46,330 nucleotides of DNA, from positions 93,690-140,019 of the forward strand of contig NZ_LT964681.1 in the NCBI RefSeq assembly GCF_900240215.1, read 5' to 3'. The translations under genes and the position numbers were made by a program. Below, piece after piece: positions 15,948 through 24,129 of the stretch. Source of the stretch: Raoultibacter timonensis (lineage in GTDB: Bacteria > Actinomycetota > Coriobacteriia > Coriobacteriales > Eggerthellaceae). Under the pieces are notes generated by a model, which was not told where the DNA came from, ran no database searches, and was given only the letters and a program-made list of their open reading frames with translations. The first letter of the stretch is position 1. Every line of letters starts with the position of its first letter.

Positions 15948-16574
15948 TCAAAACGCCGCATCGAACGGCTCGGACACCGAGACGAAAGCCCGTCCGCGCG
16001 AAAGCTCTGAGAGCTTTTCTTCGAGGGGGGCCTGCGTCCCGTCGAGCATGCGAAAGACAAGCGCCACCTCATCGGAAAAATCACTGCGCTCGACCTTGGC
16101 CCCGCATGCATCCGCAATGCGGATCGCCTGTTCATAGAGGGAATACGGCACCGCAGTACTCACATCGACGCACCTCGACACCACCACGAGTCGCGCAGCC
16201 TCGACAGCGGCTTGCGCAGATGCCGTATAGGCGCGTACGAGCCCGCCCGTCCCGAGAAGGGTGCCGCCGAAGTAGCGGGTGGTTACCACGACGACGTCGG
16301 TAAGCCCCGCATGTACTACGACTTCGAGCGTCGGAAGCCCCGCGGTCTTCTGAGGCTCGCCATCGTCCGAGTAGCGCACGCGCCCGCCTTCGCGCAAAAC
16401 GTAAGCATAGACGTTGTGGCGCGCCATGCGGTTGGCCGCCTTGATCGCTTCGACGAACGCCAGCGCTTCATCCTCGGTTTCGGCGTGCGAGAGAGACGAG
16501 ATGAAGCGGCTCTTCTTCTCGGTAACCTCGGCAACGGCCAGCCCGTCGACGGTTGTGTAGGATTGATCGGTCAT
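15948..16574 (-). CDS. YigZ/IMPACT family protein
   Basis: A 208-residue protein of the UPF0029/IMPACT family. The conserved core is KKSRFISSLSHAETEDEAL, HNVYAYVL, YSDDGEPQKTAGLP, VVVTTRYFGGTLLGTGGLVRAYT. The C-terminal ~60 residues form the ferredoxin-like DUF1949 domain. Bacterial members are linked to translation but have no defined reaction. ATG 16574 is used because the family starts there; an upstream in-frame ATG at 16622 would run into the ArsC-like gene. It lies 26 bases after the ArsC-like stop on the same strand. Confidence 0.92.
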   Translation of the reverse strand: MTDQSYTTVDGLAVAEVTEKKSRFISSLSHAETEDEALAFVEAIKAANRMARHNVYAYVLREGGRVRYSDDGEPQKTAGLPTLEVVVHAGLTDVVVVTTRYFGGTLLGTGGLVRAYTASAQAAVEAARLVVVSRCVDVSTAVPYSLYEQAIRIADACGAKVERSDFSDEVALVFRMLDGTQAPLEEKLSELSRGRAFVSVSEPFDAAF

Positions 16575-16600
16575 GCTACCGGCGTACGGCTTTCGGCACC

Positions 16601-16963
16601 CTAGAGGAGCGCCCGTTCCCAATCGGCTTCGCGAAAGCCCGTCAGCACGAAATCGTCGCCTACGACGATCGGGCGCTTCACGAGCATGCCGTTCGTTGCC
16701 AAAAGCCCGTAGGCCTCATCATCGGGCATGCCCGCATCGAGCTTCTCTCTGATGTTCTGCTCGCGGTACAGCATACCGCTCGTATTGAAGAATCGCCTGA
16801 GGGGAAGCCCGCTTTTCGCATGCCAGGCTTTGAGCTCCACTGCCGTGGGATTGTTGATGACGATATCCCGCTCGGTGTATGCGATGCCGTGATCGTCGAG
16901 CCACTTCTTGGCCTTTTTGCTCGTCGAGCATTTCGGGTACCAGATGAATACGATATCCGCCAT
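16601..16963 (-). CDS. ArsC/Spx family thioredoxin-fold protein
   Basis: A 120-residue protein of the arsenate reductase-like family. It has the N-terminal motif YPKCSTSKKAKKWLD with a single active cysteine at about residue 12, and the ArsC/Spx region LPLRRFFNTSGMLYRE. The C-terminus MLVKRPIVVGDDFVLTGFREADW matches YffB/YusI-type members. True arsenate reduction is uncertain, since most such proteins are of unknown function. GGAGAT lies before the start. Confidence 0.88.
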   Translation of the reverse strand: MADIVFIWYPKCSTSKKAKKWLDDHGIAYTERDIVINNPTAVELKAWHAKSGLPLRRFFNTSGMLYREQNIREKLDAGMPDDEAYGLLATNGMLVKRPIVVGDDFVLTGFREADWERALL

Positions 16964-17201
16964 AGGATCTCCTTCCGTTTGAATCCATCATAGCAAAGTC
17001 GATCGGCGTTGCGCGGAAAACGAGCGCTGCCGCCGCAAACCGGACCGTCCGATTCGCGAAGCACTCCTGCCGCCCGCCGCACCGACGCTGCCACAGCCGA
17101 TCGCACCCGCCCTAACGCGTTATCAACAAGTCGTTCGCAATCGAAGACCGAAACGGCGGCGATGCGTATACTGGATACCAGTAAACGACCAGGAGGGCAC
17201 C

Positions 17202-17981
17202 ATGATCTTCTACTTCACCGGCACGGGCAACTCGCTCGCTACGGCGCAGGTACTCGGCGACGAGACCAACGATACGATCGTCGACATCGGCAAGGCGTAC
17301 AAGTACAAGCAGTTCGACTTCACGATGATCCAGGGGCAGAACCTCGGATTCGTATTTCCCGTCTACGCGTGGACGACGCCGCCGATCATCGACGCCTTTC
17401 TGAAAAAGGCGCGCTTCACCGGCCGCGACGGTAAGCCGTTCATGCCAGGATACTGTTATGTGGTGCTCTCTTGCGGAGCGTTCGTGGGCAACACGGCGCG
17501 GTTCTTCGCCGACGAGCTTCGACGCACCCAAGGCATCAACCTCGATGCCTCGTTCAGCGTGAAATCAGTCGGTAACTGCACCTATCTCTACGCACCCGCC
17601 GAGGGCAGGAAACGCGAGAAGCTCCTCGACGACGCCCTCGCGAAATCGTTTCGCGTCGCCGAAGACGTCAAGCAGCGCGCCGCCGTGCGCAAGGAAACCC
17701 GAAATCCGTTCGGCCTGATCATGTCCAAATTTACCGAAAGCGAAGAAAAACCCCGCTCAACGGCGGAGTTCTACACGCTCGAAACCTGCATCGGCTGCGG
17801 ACGCTGTGCCGACAACTGCCCCACGAACACCATCACCATCATCGACGGAAGGCCGCGCTGGGCCGAGATGGGCTGCACGCAATGCCTCGGCTGCCTTCAC
17901 CGCTGTCCGTTCCATTCGATTCAGTACGGCAAGAAGACCGAAGCGCGCGGGCGCTACGTAAACCCCGTGCTGGCCGGCTGA
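17202..17981 (+). CDS. EFR1 family ferredoxin (flavodoxin domain plus two 4Fe-4S clusters)
   Basis: A 259-residue soluble electron carrier. The N-terminus is a flavodoxin-like domain with the EFR1 start MIFYFTGTGNSLATAQVLG. The C-terminus has two cluster motifs, CIGCGRCADNCP and CTQCLGCLHRCP. EFR1 proteins are widespread in anaerobes, and their partners are largely unknown. AGGAGG precedes the ATG. Upstream at 17167-17182 are TATACT and the small dyad ACTGG-ATA-CCAGT, which may be a promoter with operator. It precedes dtd by 12 bases. Confidence 0.93.
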   Translation: MIFYFTGTGNSLATAQVLGDETNDTIVDIGKAYKYKQFDFTMIQGQNLGFVFPVYAWTTPPIIDAFLKKARFTGRDGKPFMPGYCYVVLSCGAFVGNTARFFADELRRTQGINLDASFSVKSVGNCTYLYAPAEGRKREKLLDDALAKSFRVAEDVKQRAAVRKETRNPFGLIMSKFTESEEKPRSTAEFYTLETCIGCGRCADNCPTNTITIIDGRPRWAEMGCTQCLGCLHRCPFHSIQYGKKTEARGRYVNPVLAG

Positions 17982-17993
17982 TCGGCGGGCGGC

Positions 17994-18440
17994 ATGAGAG
18001 CGCTCATTCAGCGAGTATCGGAAGCTCGAGTGGACGTCGACGGTAAAACGGTCGGCTCTATCGGGAAGGGTCTCGTGATCTTTCTCGGCGTCGGCCACGG
18101 CGACACCGAGGCGCAGGCGGAGAAACTCTGGGCGAAAACAGCCAAGCTTCGCATATTCGAAGACGACGAGGGCAAGACGAACCTTTCGCTTTCCGACGTG
18201 CGCGGCGAAGTGCTCGTTGTATCCCAGTTCACGCTGTTCGCCAACTGCAAGAAGGGAAACCGCCCTTCGTTCACCGAAGCGGGTGCGCCCGACGAGGCGA
18301 AGCGCCTCTACGAATACTTCGCCGATCTCGCCCGCGCAGATGTGCCGCACGTAGATACCGGCGTGTTCGCCGCCATGATGGACGTGAAGCTCGTCAACGA
18401 GGGGCCGTTTACGCTCTGGCTCGATACCGATTCGTTGTAG
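17994..18440 (+). CDS. dtd: D-aminoacyl-tRNA deacylase
   Basis: Hydrolyses D-amino acids (and Gly from tRNA-Ala) from mischarged tRNA. The protein has 148 residues, the normal length. It shows the start MRALIQRVSEARVDVDG, the catalytic SQFTLFA motif (near residue 78) and the NEGPFTLWLDT motif near the C-terminus, corresponding to the family NxGPxT. It is co-directional with the EFR1 gene, and its last 32 bases overlap the convergent zinc-ribbon gene. Confidence 0.96.
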   Translation: MRALIQRVSEARVDVDGKTVGSIGKGLVIFLGVGHGDTEAQAEKLWAKTAKLRIFEDDEGKTNLSLSDVRGEVLVVSQFTLFANCKKGNRPSFTEAGAPDEAKRLYEYFADLARADVPHVDTGVFAAMMDVKLVNEGPFTLWLDTDSL

Positions 18441-18657
18441 AACCCGCAGATCCGCCCGTCCCGCTATCGCCTTTTCTTTCGCTGCCGCGCTTCTTTCCGA
18501 CCGCATTCTTGGCCGATACGCCGGGTCGCGGCGGAAACACATAGCCGCACAGAGCACACGCGGTTGCACCGGGTTCGTTTTCCTGCCAGCAGCTCGGGCA
18601 AGTTTGCATGCTGAACTTCGGCCTGCATTTACCGCAACCGCAACATGGATAGCACAC
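18409..18657 (-). CDS. Small cysteine-rich zinc-ribbon protein
   Basis: An 82-residue protein of unknown function. The N-terminal half has nine cysteines: CYPCCGCGKC, then a zinc-ribbon pair CPSCW...CALCGY. The C-terminal half is basic and Gly/Ser-rich, probably disordered. It starts with GTG at 18657 behind a very strong AGGAGGAAG ribosome site, which supports it as a real gene. Its 3' end overlaps dtd by 32 bases in convergent orientation. Confidence 0.7.
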   Translation of the reverse strand: MCYPCCGCGKCRPKFSMQTCPSCWQENEPGATACALCGYVFPPRPGVSAKNAVGKKRGSERKGDSGTGGSAGSTTNRYRARA

Positions 18658-18677
18658 GACCTTCCTCCTTTAAGCGC

Positions 18678-18706
18678 GGGGGCGGGCCCCGAAGAAGCCC
18701 GCCCCC
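18678..18706. terminator. GC-rich hairpin between MFS and zinc-ribbon genes
   Basis: GGGGGCGGGC (18678-18687) pairs with GCCCGCCCCC (18697-18706) around a 9-base loop, 41 bases past the MFS stop on the minus strand. Very stable, but no T-run follows. It may end the molybdoenzyme operon. Confidence 0.5.
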
Positions 18707-18746
18707 GAAACGATTCGATCCAACTGCGATAAGGTATTCGAATCCC

Positions 18747-19964
18747 TTACTTCTCGGCCATCTTCTTCCGGTAGATGCTGCGCCATGCAAACGAAATGCC
18801 GAGAGCCACAACCGATACGCCGCCCATGACCATAGCCGCCATCATGAACGATGAGGCGTCGAGCACCATGCCCACTACCGTGGGGATAACCAACGTACCC
18901 ATGTTCTGGCCGAGCACGATAACGGCGTTCGCCGAACCCACGGTGTCTTTAGAGCGCGCCGTCATGGGAGCGACGGCAAAGAAAGCGGTGGGGGCGGCAC
19001 CGAGCACGCAACCGATGAAGAACGCGATCACGTAGGTAGCTTCCAGGGGAAGGTCGATGCTGAACCACAGGAACAGGCCGATGGCAGCCAGCACGATATT
19101 GACGATCAGAACAAGGCCCTTATCCTTGGCCTTTGCGAACACGAAGCCCATGATGACCGCACCGACAAGCAGGCCGATCGAAGCGATGAACGAGCAGAGA
19201 TTCGCCGCGCCGTAGTCGTAGCCGAGCGCAACGTTCAAATACGTGATGGTAAAGCTGTTGAACGCATCGGTCGCGCCACCCACGAGAAAGAACATGAGCG
19301 CAGCAAGAATGGGCAGCGGCGCCAGATACCCCCATAAAACCCCGTGCTTTTCATCGGACTCGACCGTCGACCCATCGTCGAGGAAAAGGTCTTGCCTGTC
19401 TTCGTCGGCGGGCATGCCCACGCAGATGGCAACCATGAGCAGAGCCAAAACCGCACCGATGAGCGCAAAGACCCACATACCCGACCAATCGGATACGGCG
19501 AGGATCGGATTGGCGGCACCGGTGCAGATGAGCATGCCGACGCCTACGTTCGCACCCCACACACCGTAAGCCAGACCGCGTTTTGCAGGAGCGTACCAAG
19601 CCGAAATGATTACCGGCCCGCCCGTCATTACGGCACCGTAGCCGAAGCCCTCCATAACGCGGGAAACCAACAACCCCGCATCGCTTGTCCAAAACAGGCT
19701 CAGCACGTTGCCGACGATCGAAACCACAAGAGCGATGCTCACGATCTTGCGGGCGCCAAAGCGATCGATGAGCGTTCCGCCAACCAGGCCCATGACGATA
19801 GCCGCAACGGAGAACGAGGTCATCAGCAGGCCCTGCATGGTATACGACAAGCCCAAAACCTCGATCATCGACGGCTGCGATGGCGGCACTTTGCCGTATT
19901 CGAAACTGATCAGGATACTGGCTACGATGATGGCCCATACGGGAATCCAAGCATGCTTCTTCAT
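18747..19964 (-). CDS. MFS transporter of molybdoenzyme cluster 1, downstream copy
   Basis: A 405-residue, 12-helix major facilitator. The start MKKHAWIPVWAIIVAS is followed by GKVPPSQPSMIEVLGLSY, and GGTLIDRFGARKIVS is the MFS loop 2-3 motif. ATG 19964 is chosen over the open frame's 20027 because GAGGAG precedes it and the twin gene starts at the same point. It closely resembles the MFS protein at 22762-23982, clearly a paralogue. It is last in the operon, 13 bases after the ferredoxin gene. It probably moves the substrate or product of the molybdoenzyme; the compound is unknown. Confidence 0.93.
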   Translation of the reverse strand: MKKHAWIPVWAIIVASILISFEYGKVPPSQPSMIEVLGLSYTMQGLLMTSFSVAAIVMGLVGGTLIDRFGARKIVSIALVVSIVGNVLSLFWTSDAGLLVSRVMEGFGYGAVMTGGPVIISAWYAPAKRGLAYGVWGANVGVGMLICTGAANPILAVSDWSGMWVFALIGAVLALLMVAICVGMPADEDRQDLFLDDGSTVESDEKHGVLWGYLAPLPILAALMFFLVGGATDAFNSFTITYLNVALGYDYGAANLCSFIASIGLLVGAVIMGFVFAKAKDKGLVLIVNIVLAAIGLFLWFSIDLPLEATYVIAFFIGCVLGAAPTAFFAVAPMTARSKDTVGSANAVIVLGQNMGTLVIPTVVGMVLDASSFMMAAMVMGGVSVVALGISFAWRSIYRKKMAEK

Positions 19965-19977
19965 ATAGACCGCTCCT

Positions 19978-20322
19978 CTACTTCGTCTCGGCTGGACGGA
20001 AAATGCTCTGCTTGGGCTTTTCGGCAAGCTTTGCAGCGAGCTCGTCTACGGGACCGTATTCGATGCACTTCGCCTGGCAGTGGTGCACGCACGTCGGAAC
20101 CTTGCCTTTGCCAACGCGCTCAGCGCACAGATCGCACTGGTCGGTAGGGACGGGCAGATACGTGTACTGCCACGTTTTGGGAGCATACTCCCAAGGCCCC
20201 ACCTCGACAAGTTTTATCCCCCATTGGTCAACGGGAAACCCATGCTCCATCTGACAGGCGACCTCACAGGTATGGCACCCGGTGCACCACTCGTAATCAA
20301 TAAGCAAACCGTATGCGGTCAT
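19978..20322 (-). CDS. Short 4Fe-4S ferredoxin subunit (DmsB-like)
   Basis: Electron-transfer partner of 114 residues for the preceding molybdoenzyme. The N-terminal cluster motif is CTGCHTCEVACQMEHG, then CDLCAERVGKGKVPTCVHHC supplies the second set. It is about half the length of a normal DmsB (~200), which has four clusters, so this one probably carries two. GGAGGAG before the ATG lies inside the end of the molybdoenzyme gene, whose stop is only 3 bases away, implying translational coupling. Confidence 0.92.
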   Translation of the reverse strand: MTAYGLLIDYEWCTGCHTCEVACQMEHGFPVDQWGIKLVEVGPWEYAPKTWQYTYLPVPTDQCDLCAERVGKGKVPTCVHHCQAKCIEYGPVDELAAKLAEKPKQSIFRPAETK

Positions 20323-20325
20323 AAC

Positions 20326-22581
20326 CTACTCCTCCCCCTCATCGACACGATATATCTTGCACAGCAGCGTCTTGTAGTTAGCGCCAAAACCCGATTTGCC
20401 GCACTTGTATTCGATGAGGTTGCCGATGTCGAGATCGAACATGCCGTATAGGCCGTCCTCGAGTTCGCCGGGCGCCTCGGGAAGCCACCATGCATGGTCG
20501 GTGCTGCACACGCGCTCATCCATAACCGGCGTTTCAACGACGCGGCGCTTGCAGCGGCCGCGCTGGTTCTCAACCCAAACCCAATCCCCGTCTTTCACGC
20601 CGTACTTGGCGGCAGTCTTTGGATTGACCTGGATTATCGCATCGGGATGCAAAGCTCTCAGGTGCGGGATCTGCCGATGCTCCGAGTGGAACATGCTCCA
20701 AATGCGGGCACCCGTGGTAAGCACGAGCGGATACTCGTCGAGCAGCTCGGGAGTGGCGCCAGGGCCCGGCGACGGCTCCTCGAAATACGGCAGCGGATCG
20801 AGATCGGCATGGTTGTAGTAGTGCGACCACAGTTCGATGCGGCCGGTCGGCGTCTGGAAACCGGGTTGCCCGTCTTCACGCAGCGTGCCCTTCTCATGCA
20901 TGTTGTATTCGAACGGGGGGAACCCAGGTGCGACTTCCTGCATCTCCTCGAAGTTGTATCCTGTTTCCGCAAGGATGCTCGTGTACATGTCTTCAACCGT
21001 ATCCCACGGCCACACGTCGGGAGAGATACGTTTGCCGATCTCGAGATCGATTTCCATGTCGGATTTACATTCGCCGAGAGGCTCGATAACCTGATTGATC
21101 GTTTCGCCGCGCTGCATGCCGTCGCCGATGCGCAGGCCGTTACGTTCGGGGAACGTGGTAGCGGGCAGAAAGATATCGGCGAGTGCCATTGCCGTCGGCG
21201 TCATGAACAGGTCGACGCAGACAATGAAATCGTAGTTGTTGTGGGCTGCGAGCGTGCGCTCCGGATCAGGGCTCGTGCATGCAAGGATATTGGTGGTCTG
21301 CAGCCACGCAGCCCGAAGCTTGTAGGGCTTGCCCGTCTCGAGCGTCTTGATGAGCTCGTCGGTCGCGCACTCCTGGAACCCAAGGTTCAACAACGGATAC
21401 TCGGGCAGCCCAATGCGCTTGTTGTATTGCTCTTCGGTCAGGAATTCCGATCCCCAGCCAGCGGCGTAGTAGAGAATGCTCGGCGGATTGACCATAGCGC
21501 CCGGTTTGTCGATGTTGCCGGTGATCTCGAAGACGGCGAGCAGTGCCTGCGCGGTCGGAATCGTTTCCTTAGTTTGGTCGATGGCGACGCCCCACTGAAG
21601 GATCGCATTGTTCGCCTCGGCGATGAAGCGGGCGACCGCCGCAATATCTTCTTCGGGAATCCAAGTGATCTCGGACGTTTTGCCGAGCGGAAACTCCGCT
21701 GCCCGCTCGGCAAGCTCATCGAATCCGTAGCACCATAAATCGACGAACTCGTGATCGTAGAGGTCTTCTTTGATGATGTAGTTGATCATGCCCAAAGCAA
21801 GTGCGGCATCCGTGCCGGGCCTGATCTGCAAGAAGTGCTCCGATTTTGCTCCGAGCCAGGTCAGCCGCGGATCGATGGTAACGAGCTTCGATCCGCGCTT
21901 CATACAATCGACGATCCAATGGCCGTACAGGCCGTCCGAGTTCGATACGAGGGGATTGTTGCCCCACACGACGATGCATTCGGGAAGTACCCAATTGGGA
22001 TTATCGTAGCGATCAGGGAACTGCTGCGAGTAATCTCCCAGCCAAAACGCACCGGTATTCGCGAAGCATCCCGCAACGCGCGGCGAGTAACACGACTGCC
22101 CGCTCATTGCGAAAACGAAATTCGGACTCCCAAAGCCCCAGCTCAACCGTGTAATATATTGACCGATATCGCGGCCCGTGCCCGAGTAGAATGCGATGCA
22201 CTCAGGGCCGTACTTCTCTTTCAGATCGAGAAACGTCGTCGCAATGGTGTCGAGCGCCTCCTCCCAAGAGATACGCTCCCATCGATCTTTGCCACGATCC
22301 TCTTTGGCGCGCTTCATGGGATATAGAATGCGATCCTCGTGATAGACCACTTCGGGCAACGCCAGACAGCGGCAGCAGAGCCTTCCTTCGTTGAAGGGGT
22401 TTTCCGGATCGCCCTCCACCTTGACGAGACGGCCCTCGTCATCGGTGTACATGAGCAAGCCGCACCCCAAATGGCATCCGGGGCCCGACCATGCGCTCCC
22501 GCGCGTCACATGCAGACCGTCTTCATCGTACCTGAACGGTTTCTCATGCTCGACGAGGGCATATTCCCTTTTGTCTTCCAT
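20326..22581 (-). CDS. Cytoplasmic molybdopterin oxidoreductase, cluster 1 (catechol dehydroxylase-like context)
   Basis: Member of the DMSO reductase family, 751 residues, with a bis-MGD cofactor expected. There is no Tat signal, so it is cytoplasmic. Domain order: N-terminal Fe-S segment (CHLGC at 36-40, CCRC at 69-72), the WERISWEEALDTIA core, and a C-terminal cofactor-binding domain (PLVLTTGARIWSMFHSEHR, WVWVENQRGRCKRR). In SGQSCYSPR, Cys164 is the likely Mo ligand. The first cysteine of the usual four-cysteine Fe-S motif appears to be missing. The strong AAGGAGG fixes ATG 22581. Eggerthella dehydroxylases for dopamine, hydrocaffeic acid and similar catechols have this same gene set (LuxR, MFS, molybdoenzyme, small ferredoxin), but the substrate here cannot be read from sequence. 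Confidence 0.9.
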   Translation of the reverse strand: MEDKREYALVEHEKPFRYDEDGLHVTRGSAWSGPGCHLGCGLLMYTDDEGRLVKVEGDPENPFNEGRLCCRCLALPEVVYHEDRILYPMKRAKEDRGKDRWERISWEEALDTIATTFLDLKEKYGPECIAFYSGTGRDIGQYITRLSWGFGSPNFVFAMSGQSCYSPRVAGCFANTGAFWLGDYSQQFPDRYDNPNWVLPECIVVWGNNPLVSNSDGLYGHWIVDCMKRGSKLVTIDPRLTWLGAKSEHFLQIRPGTDAALALGMINYIIKEDLYDHEFVDLWCYGFDELAERAAEFPLGKTSEITWIPEEDIAAVARFIAEANNAILQWGVAIDQTKETIPTAQALLAVFEITGNIDKPGAMVNPPSILYYAAGWGSEFLTEEQYNKRIGLPEYPLLNLGFQECATDELIKTLETGKPYKLRAAWLQTTNILACTSPDPERTLAAHNNYDFIVCVDLFMTPTAMALADIFLPATTFPERNGLRIGDGMQRGETINQVIEPLGECKSDMEIDLEIGKRISPDVWPWDTVEDMYTSILAETGYNFEEMQEVAPGFPPFEYNMHEKGTLREDGQPGFQTPTGRIELWSHYYNHADLDPLPYFEEPSPGPGATPELLDEYPLVLTTGARIWSMFHSEHRQIPHLRALHPDAIIQVNPKTAAKYGVKDGDWVWVENQRGRCKRRVVETPVMDERVCSTDHAWWLPEAPGELEDGLYGMFDLDIGNLIEYKCGKSGFGANYKTLLCKIYRVDEGEE

Positions 22582-22721
22582 TTCTCCTCCTTTTGATCTC
22601 ACGTTTTGCTGAACTCATGCCTTGCACTGGTTGTGGATTCTGCCGTACGTATCGGCTCTCGGTAATCGGCCGATCATCGTATTTCGTACTCTGCATTAAG
22701 GTTGAACGCCTACGAAACAAC

Positions 22722-22741
22722 CGGTATGACCAACGGTATGA
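22722..22741. repeat. Direct repeat CGGTATGA x2 upstream of the molybdoenzyme gene
   Basis: CGGTATGA occurs at 22722-22729 and 22734-22741, a 12-base period, in the 180-base gap between the upstream MFS gene and the molybdoenzyme gene. Possibly a regulator half-site pair; weak evidence. Confidence 0.3.
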
Positions 22742-22761
22742 TGCGGCTCAAACAGGTGCGA

Positions 22762-23982
22762 TCAGGCTGTTTCCGCCTGTTCTTCGCGTTTGCGAAAACG
22801 TGCCCTAAAAACGAATGCGGCAACGAGCGCAACGCAGGATAGGCCGCCCATGACCATCGCAGCAGCCGAGTAGTTTGCATTGTCGAGCACCGATCCGACG
22901 AGTGTGGGCACGGCAAGCGTTCCCAGATTCTGACCGAGCACCACAAGCGCCACGGCAGCACCAACCGTCGTAGACGAGCGAGCGACGAACGGCGGTATGG
23001 CGAAAAAGAGCGTCGGCGCAGCTCCCAGCACGCATCCTGCCAGAAACGCCACAAAGAACATGACCGGCATCGAAGCGTCGAGATTGAACCAGGCGAACTG
23101 CACGATAATGCAAAGAACGATGTTGACGATGAGCACCATACCCTTATCGCGAACGCGAGCAAAGATAATACCGACGATGATGGAGCCGACCAGCATACCA
23201 AACGATGCGATCATCGAAGCCATGTTCGCATCTTCGTACGTGTGGTCCAAATCGATGTTCAGATAGGTGATGGTGAAACTGTTGAACGCATCGGTTGCGC
23301 CACCCACGAGGAAGAACATGAACGCCGTCAACATGGCGAGCGGCGCCATATAGCCCCAGAGCACACCGTGCTTCTTACCTTCGCGCTCCGCCTCGATCTC
23401 ATCGAGATCACGCCGTTGCGACATGTCGGGCATACGGACGCATATGACGACGAGCGCGGCTGCCAGCACGGTTGATATCAGCGAGAACACCCACATGCCC
23501 GTCCAATCGGTGGTCGAGAGAATGGGGTTGGCAACGCCAAGCGAAATCAGCATGCCGATGCCCACGTTCGCTCCCCAAACGCCTGATACGATTCCTCGTT
23601 TTGCCGGTTCGTACCACGCAGCGATGATCACGGGACCCGCCGTCATGGTTACCCCGTAGCCGGCTCCCTCCAATACGCGCGATGCAAGCAATCCTGCATC
23701 ATTGGTCATGAACATGCCGATCACCGTTCCGACAACGGATACGACAAGCGCCACGCTCACCACCTTTCGCGCCCCGAAACGATCGATCAGAACTCCCCCG
23801 AACAGCGCCATGACAAGCGCCGACGCAGAGAATGCCGTCATCAGAAGCCCCTGCATGGTGTACGAGAGGCCCAATGACTCGATCATCGATGGCTGTGATG
23901 GCGGAACCTTCCCATATTGAGTTGCAATCAAAATGCTGGCGATGATGATCGCCCATACGGGAATCCAAGCTTTGCGACGCAT
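22762..23982 (-). CDS. MFS transporter of molybdoenzyme cluster 1, upstream copy
   Basis: A 406-residue major facilitator starting MRRKAWIPVWAIIIAS. It shares long stretches with the downstream MFS (for example GKVPPSQPSMIE, LGLSYTMQGLLMT, VGGATDAFNSFTITYLN). The start 23982 is preceded by GGGGGAG at good spacing; the open frame continues upstream to 24048 but aligns with nothing. It is separated from the molybdoenzyme gene by 180 bases, enough for an internal promoter, so the two MFS genes may be differently expressed. A substrate/product pair or an import/export pair is possible. Confidence 0.93.
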   Translation of the reverse strand: MRRKAWIPVWAIIIASILIATQYGKVPPSQPSMIESLGLSYTMQGLLMTAFSASALVMALFGGVLIDRFGARKVVSVALVVSVVGTVIGMFMTNDAGLLASRVLEGAGYGVTMTAGPVIIAAWYEPAKRGIVSGVWGANVGIGMLISLGVANPILSTTDWTGMWVFSLISTVLAAALVVICVRMPDMSQRRDLDEIEAEREGKKHGVLWGYMAPLAMLTAFMFFLVGGATDAFNSFTITYLNIDLDHTYEDANMASMIASFGMLVGSIIVGIIFARVRDKGMVLIVNIVLCIIVQFAWFNLDASMPVMFFVAFLAGCVLGAAPTLFFAIPPFVARSSTTVGAAVALVVLGQNLGTLAVPTLVGSVLDNANYSAAAMVMGGLSCVALVAAFVFRARFRKREEQAETA

Positions 23983-24064
23983 AGTGCTCCCCCTTTCCGC
24001 AACAATACATGCAGCGCAAGTATTGAGCACGCGGCACACGCGGCACATCGAACCGCCGTCGCCA

Positions 24065-24078
24065 TTTTGGCGCCAAAA
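24065..24078. promoter_or_regulatory. Perfect palindrome TTTTGGCGCCAAAA before the MFS gene
   Basis: A 14-base perfect palindrome lies between the luxR stop (24130) and the MFS start (23982). It is a candidate operator for the adjacent LuxR or another regulator of the cluster. Confidence 0.45.
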
Positions 24079-24129
24079 CGCGGTATTACATAGGGTATGA
24101 GAAACGGTTTTCGCAGATCGATCTCATTG

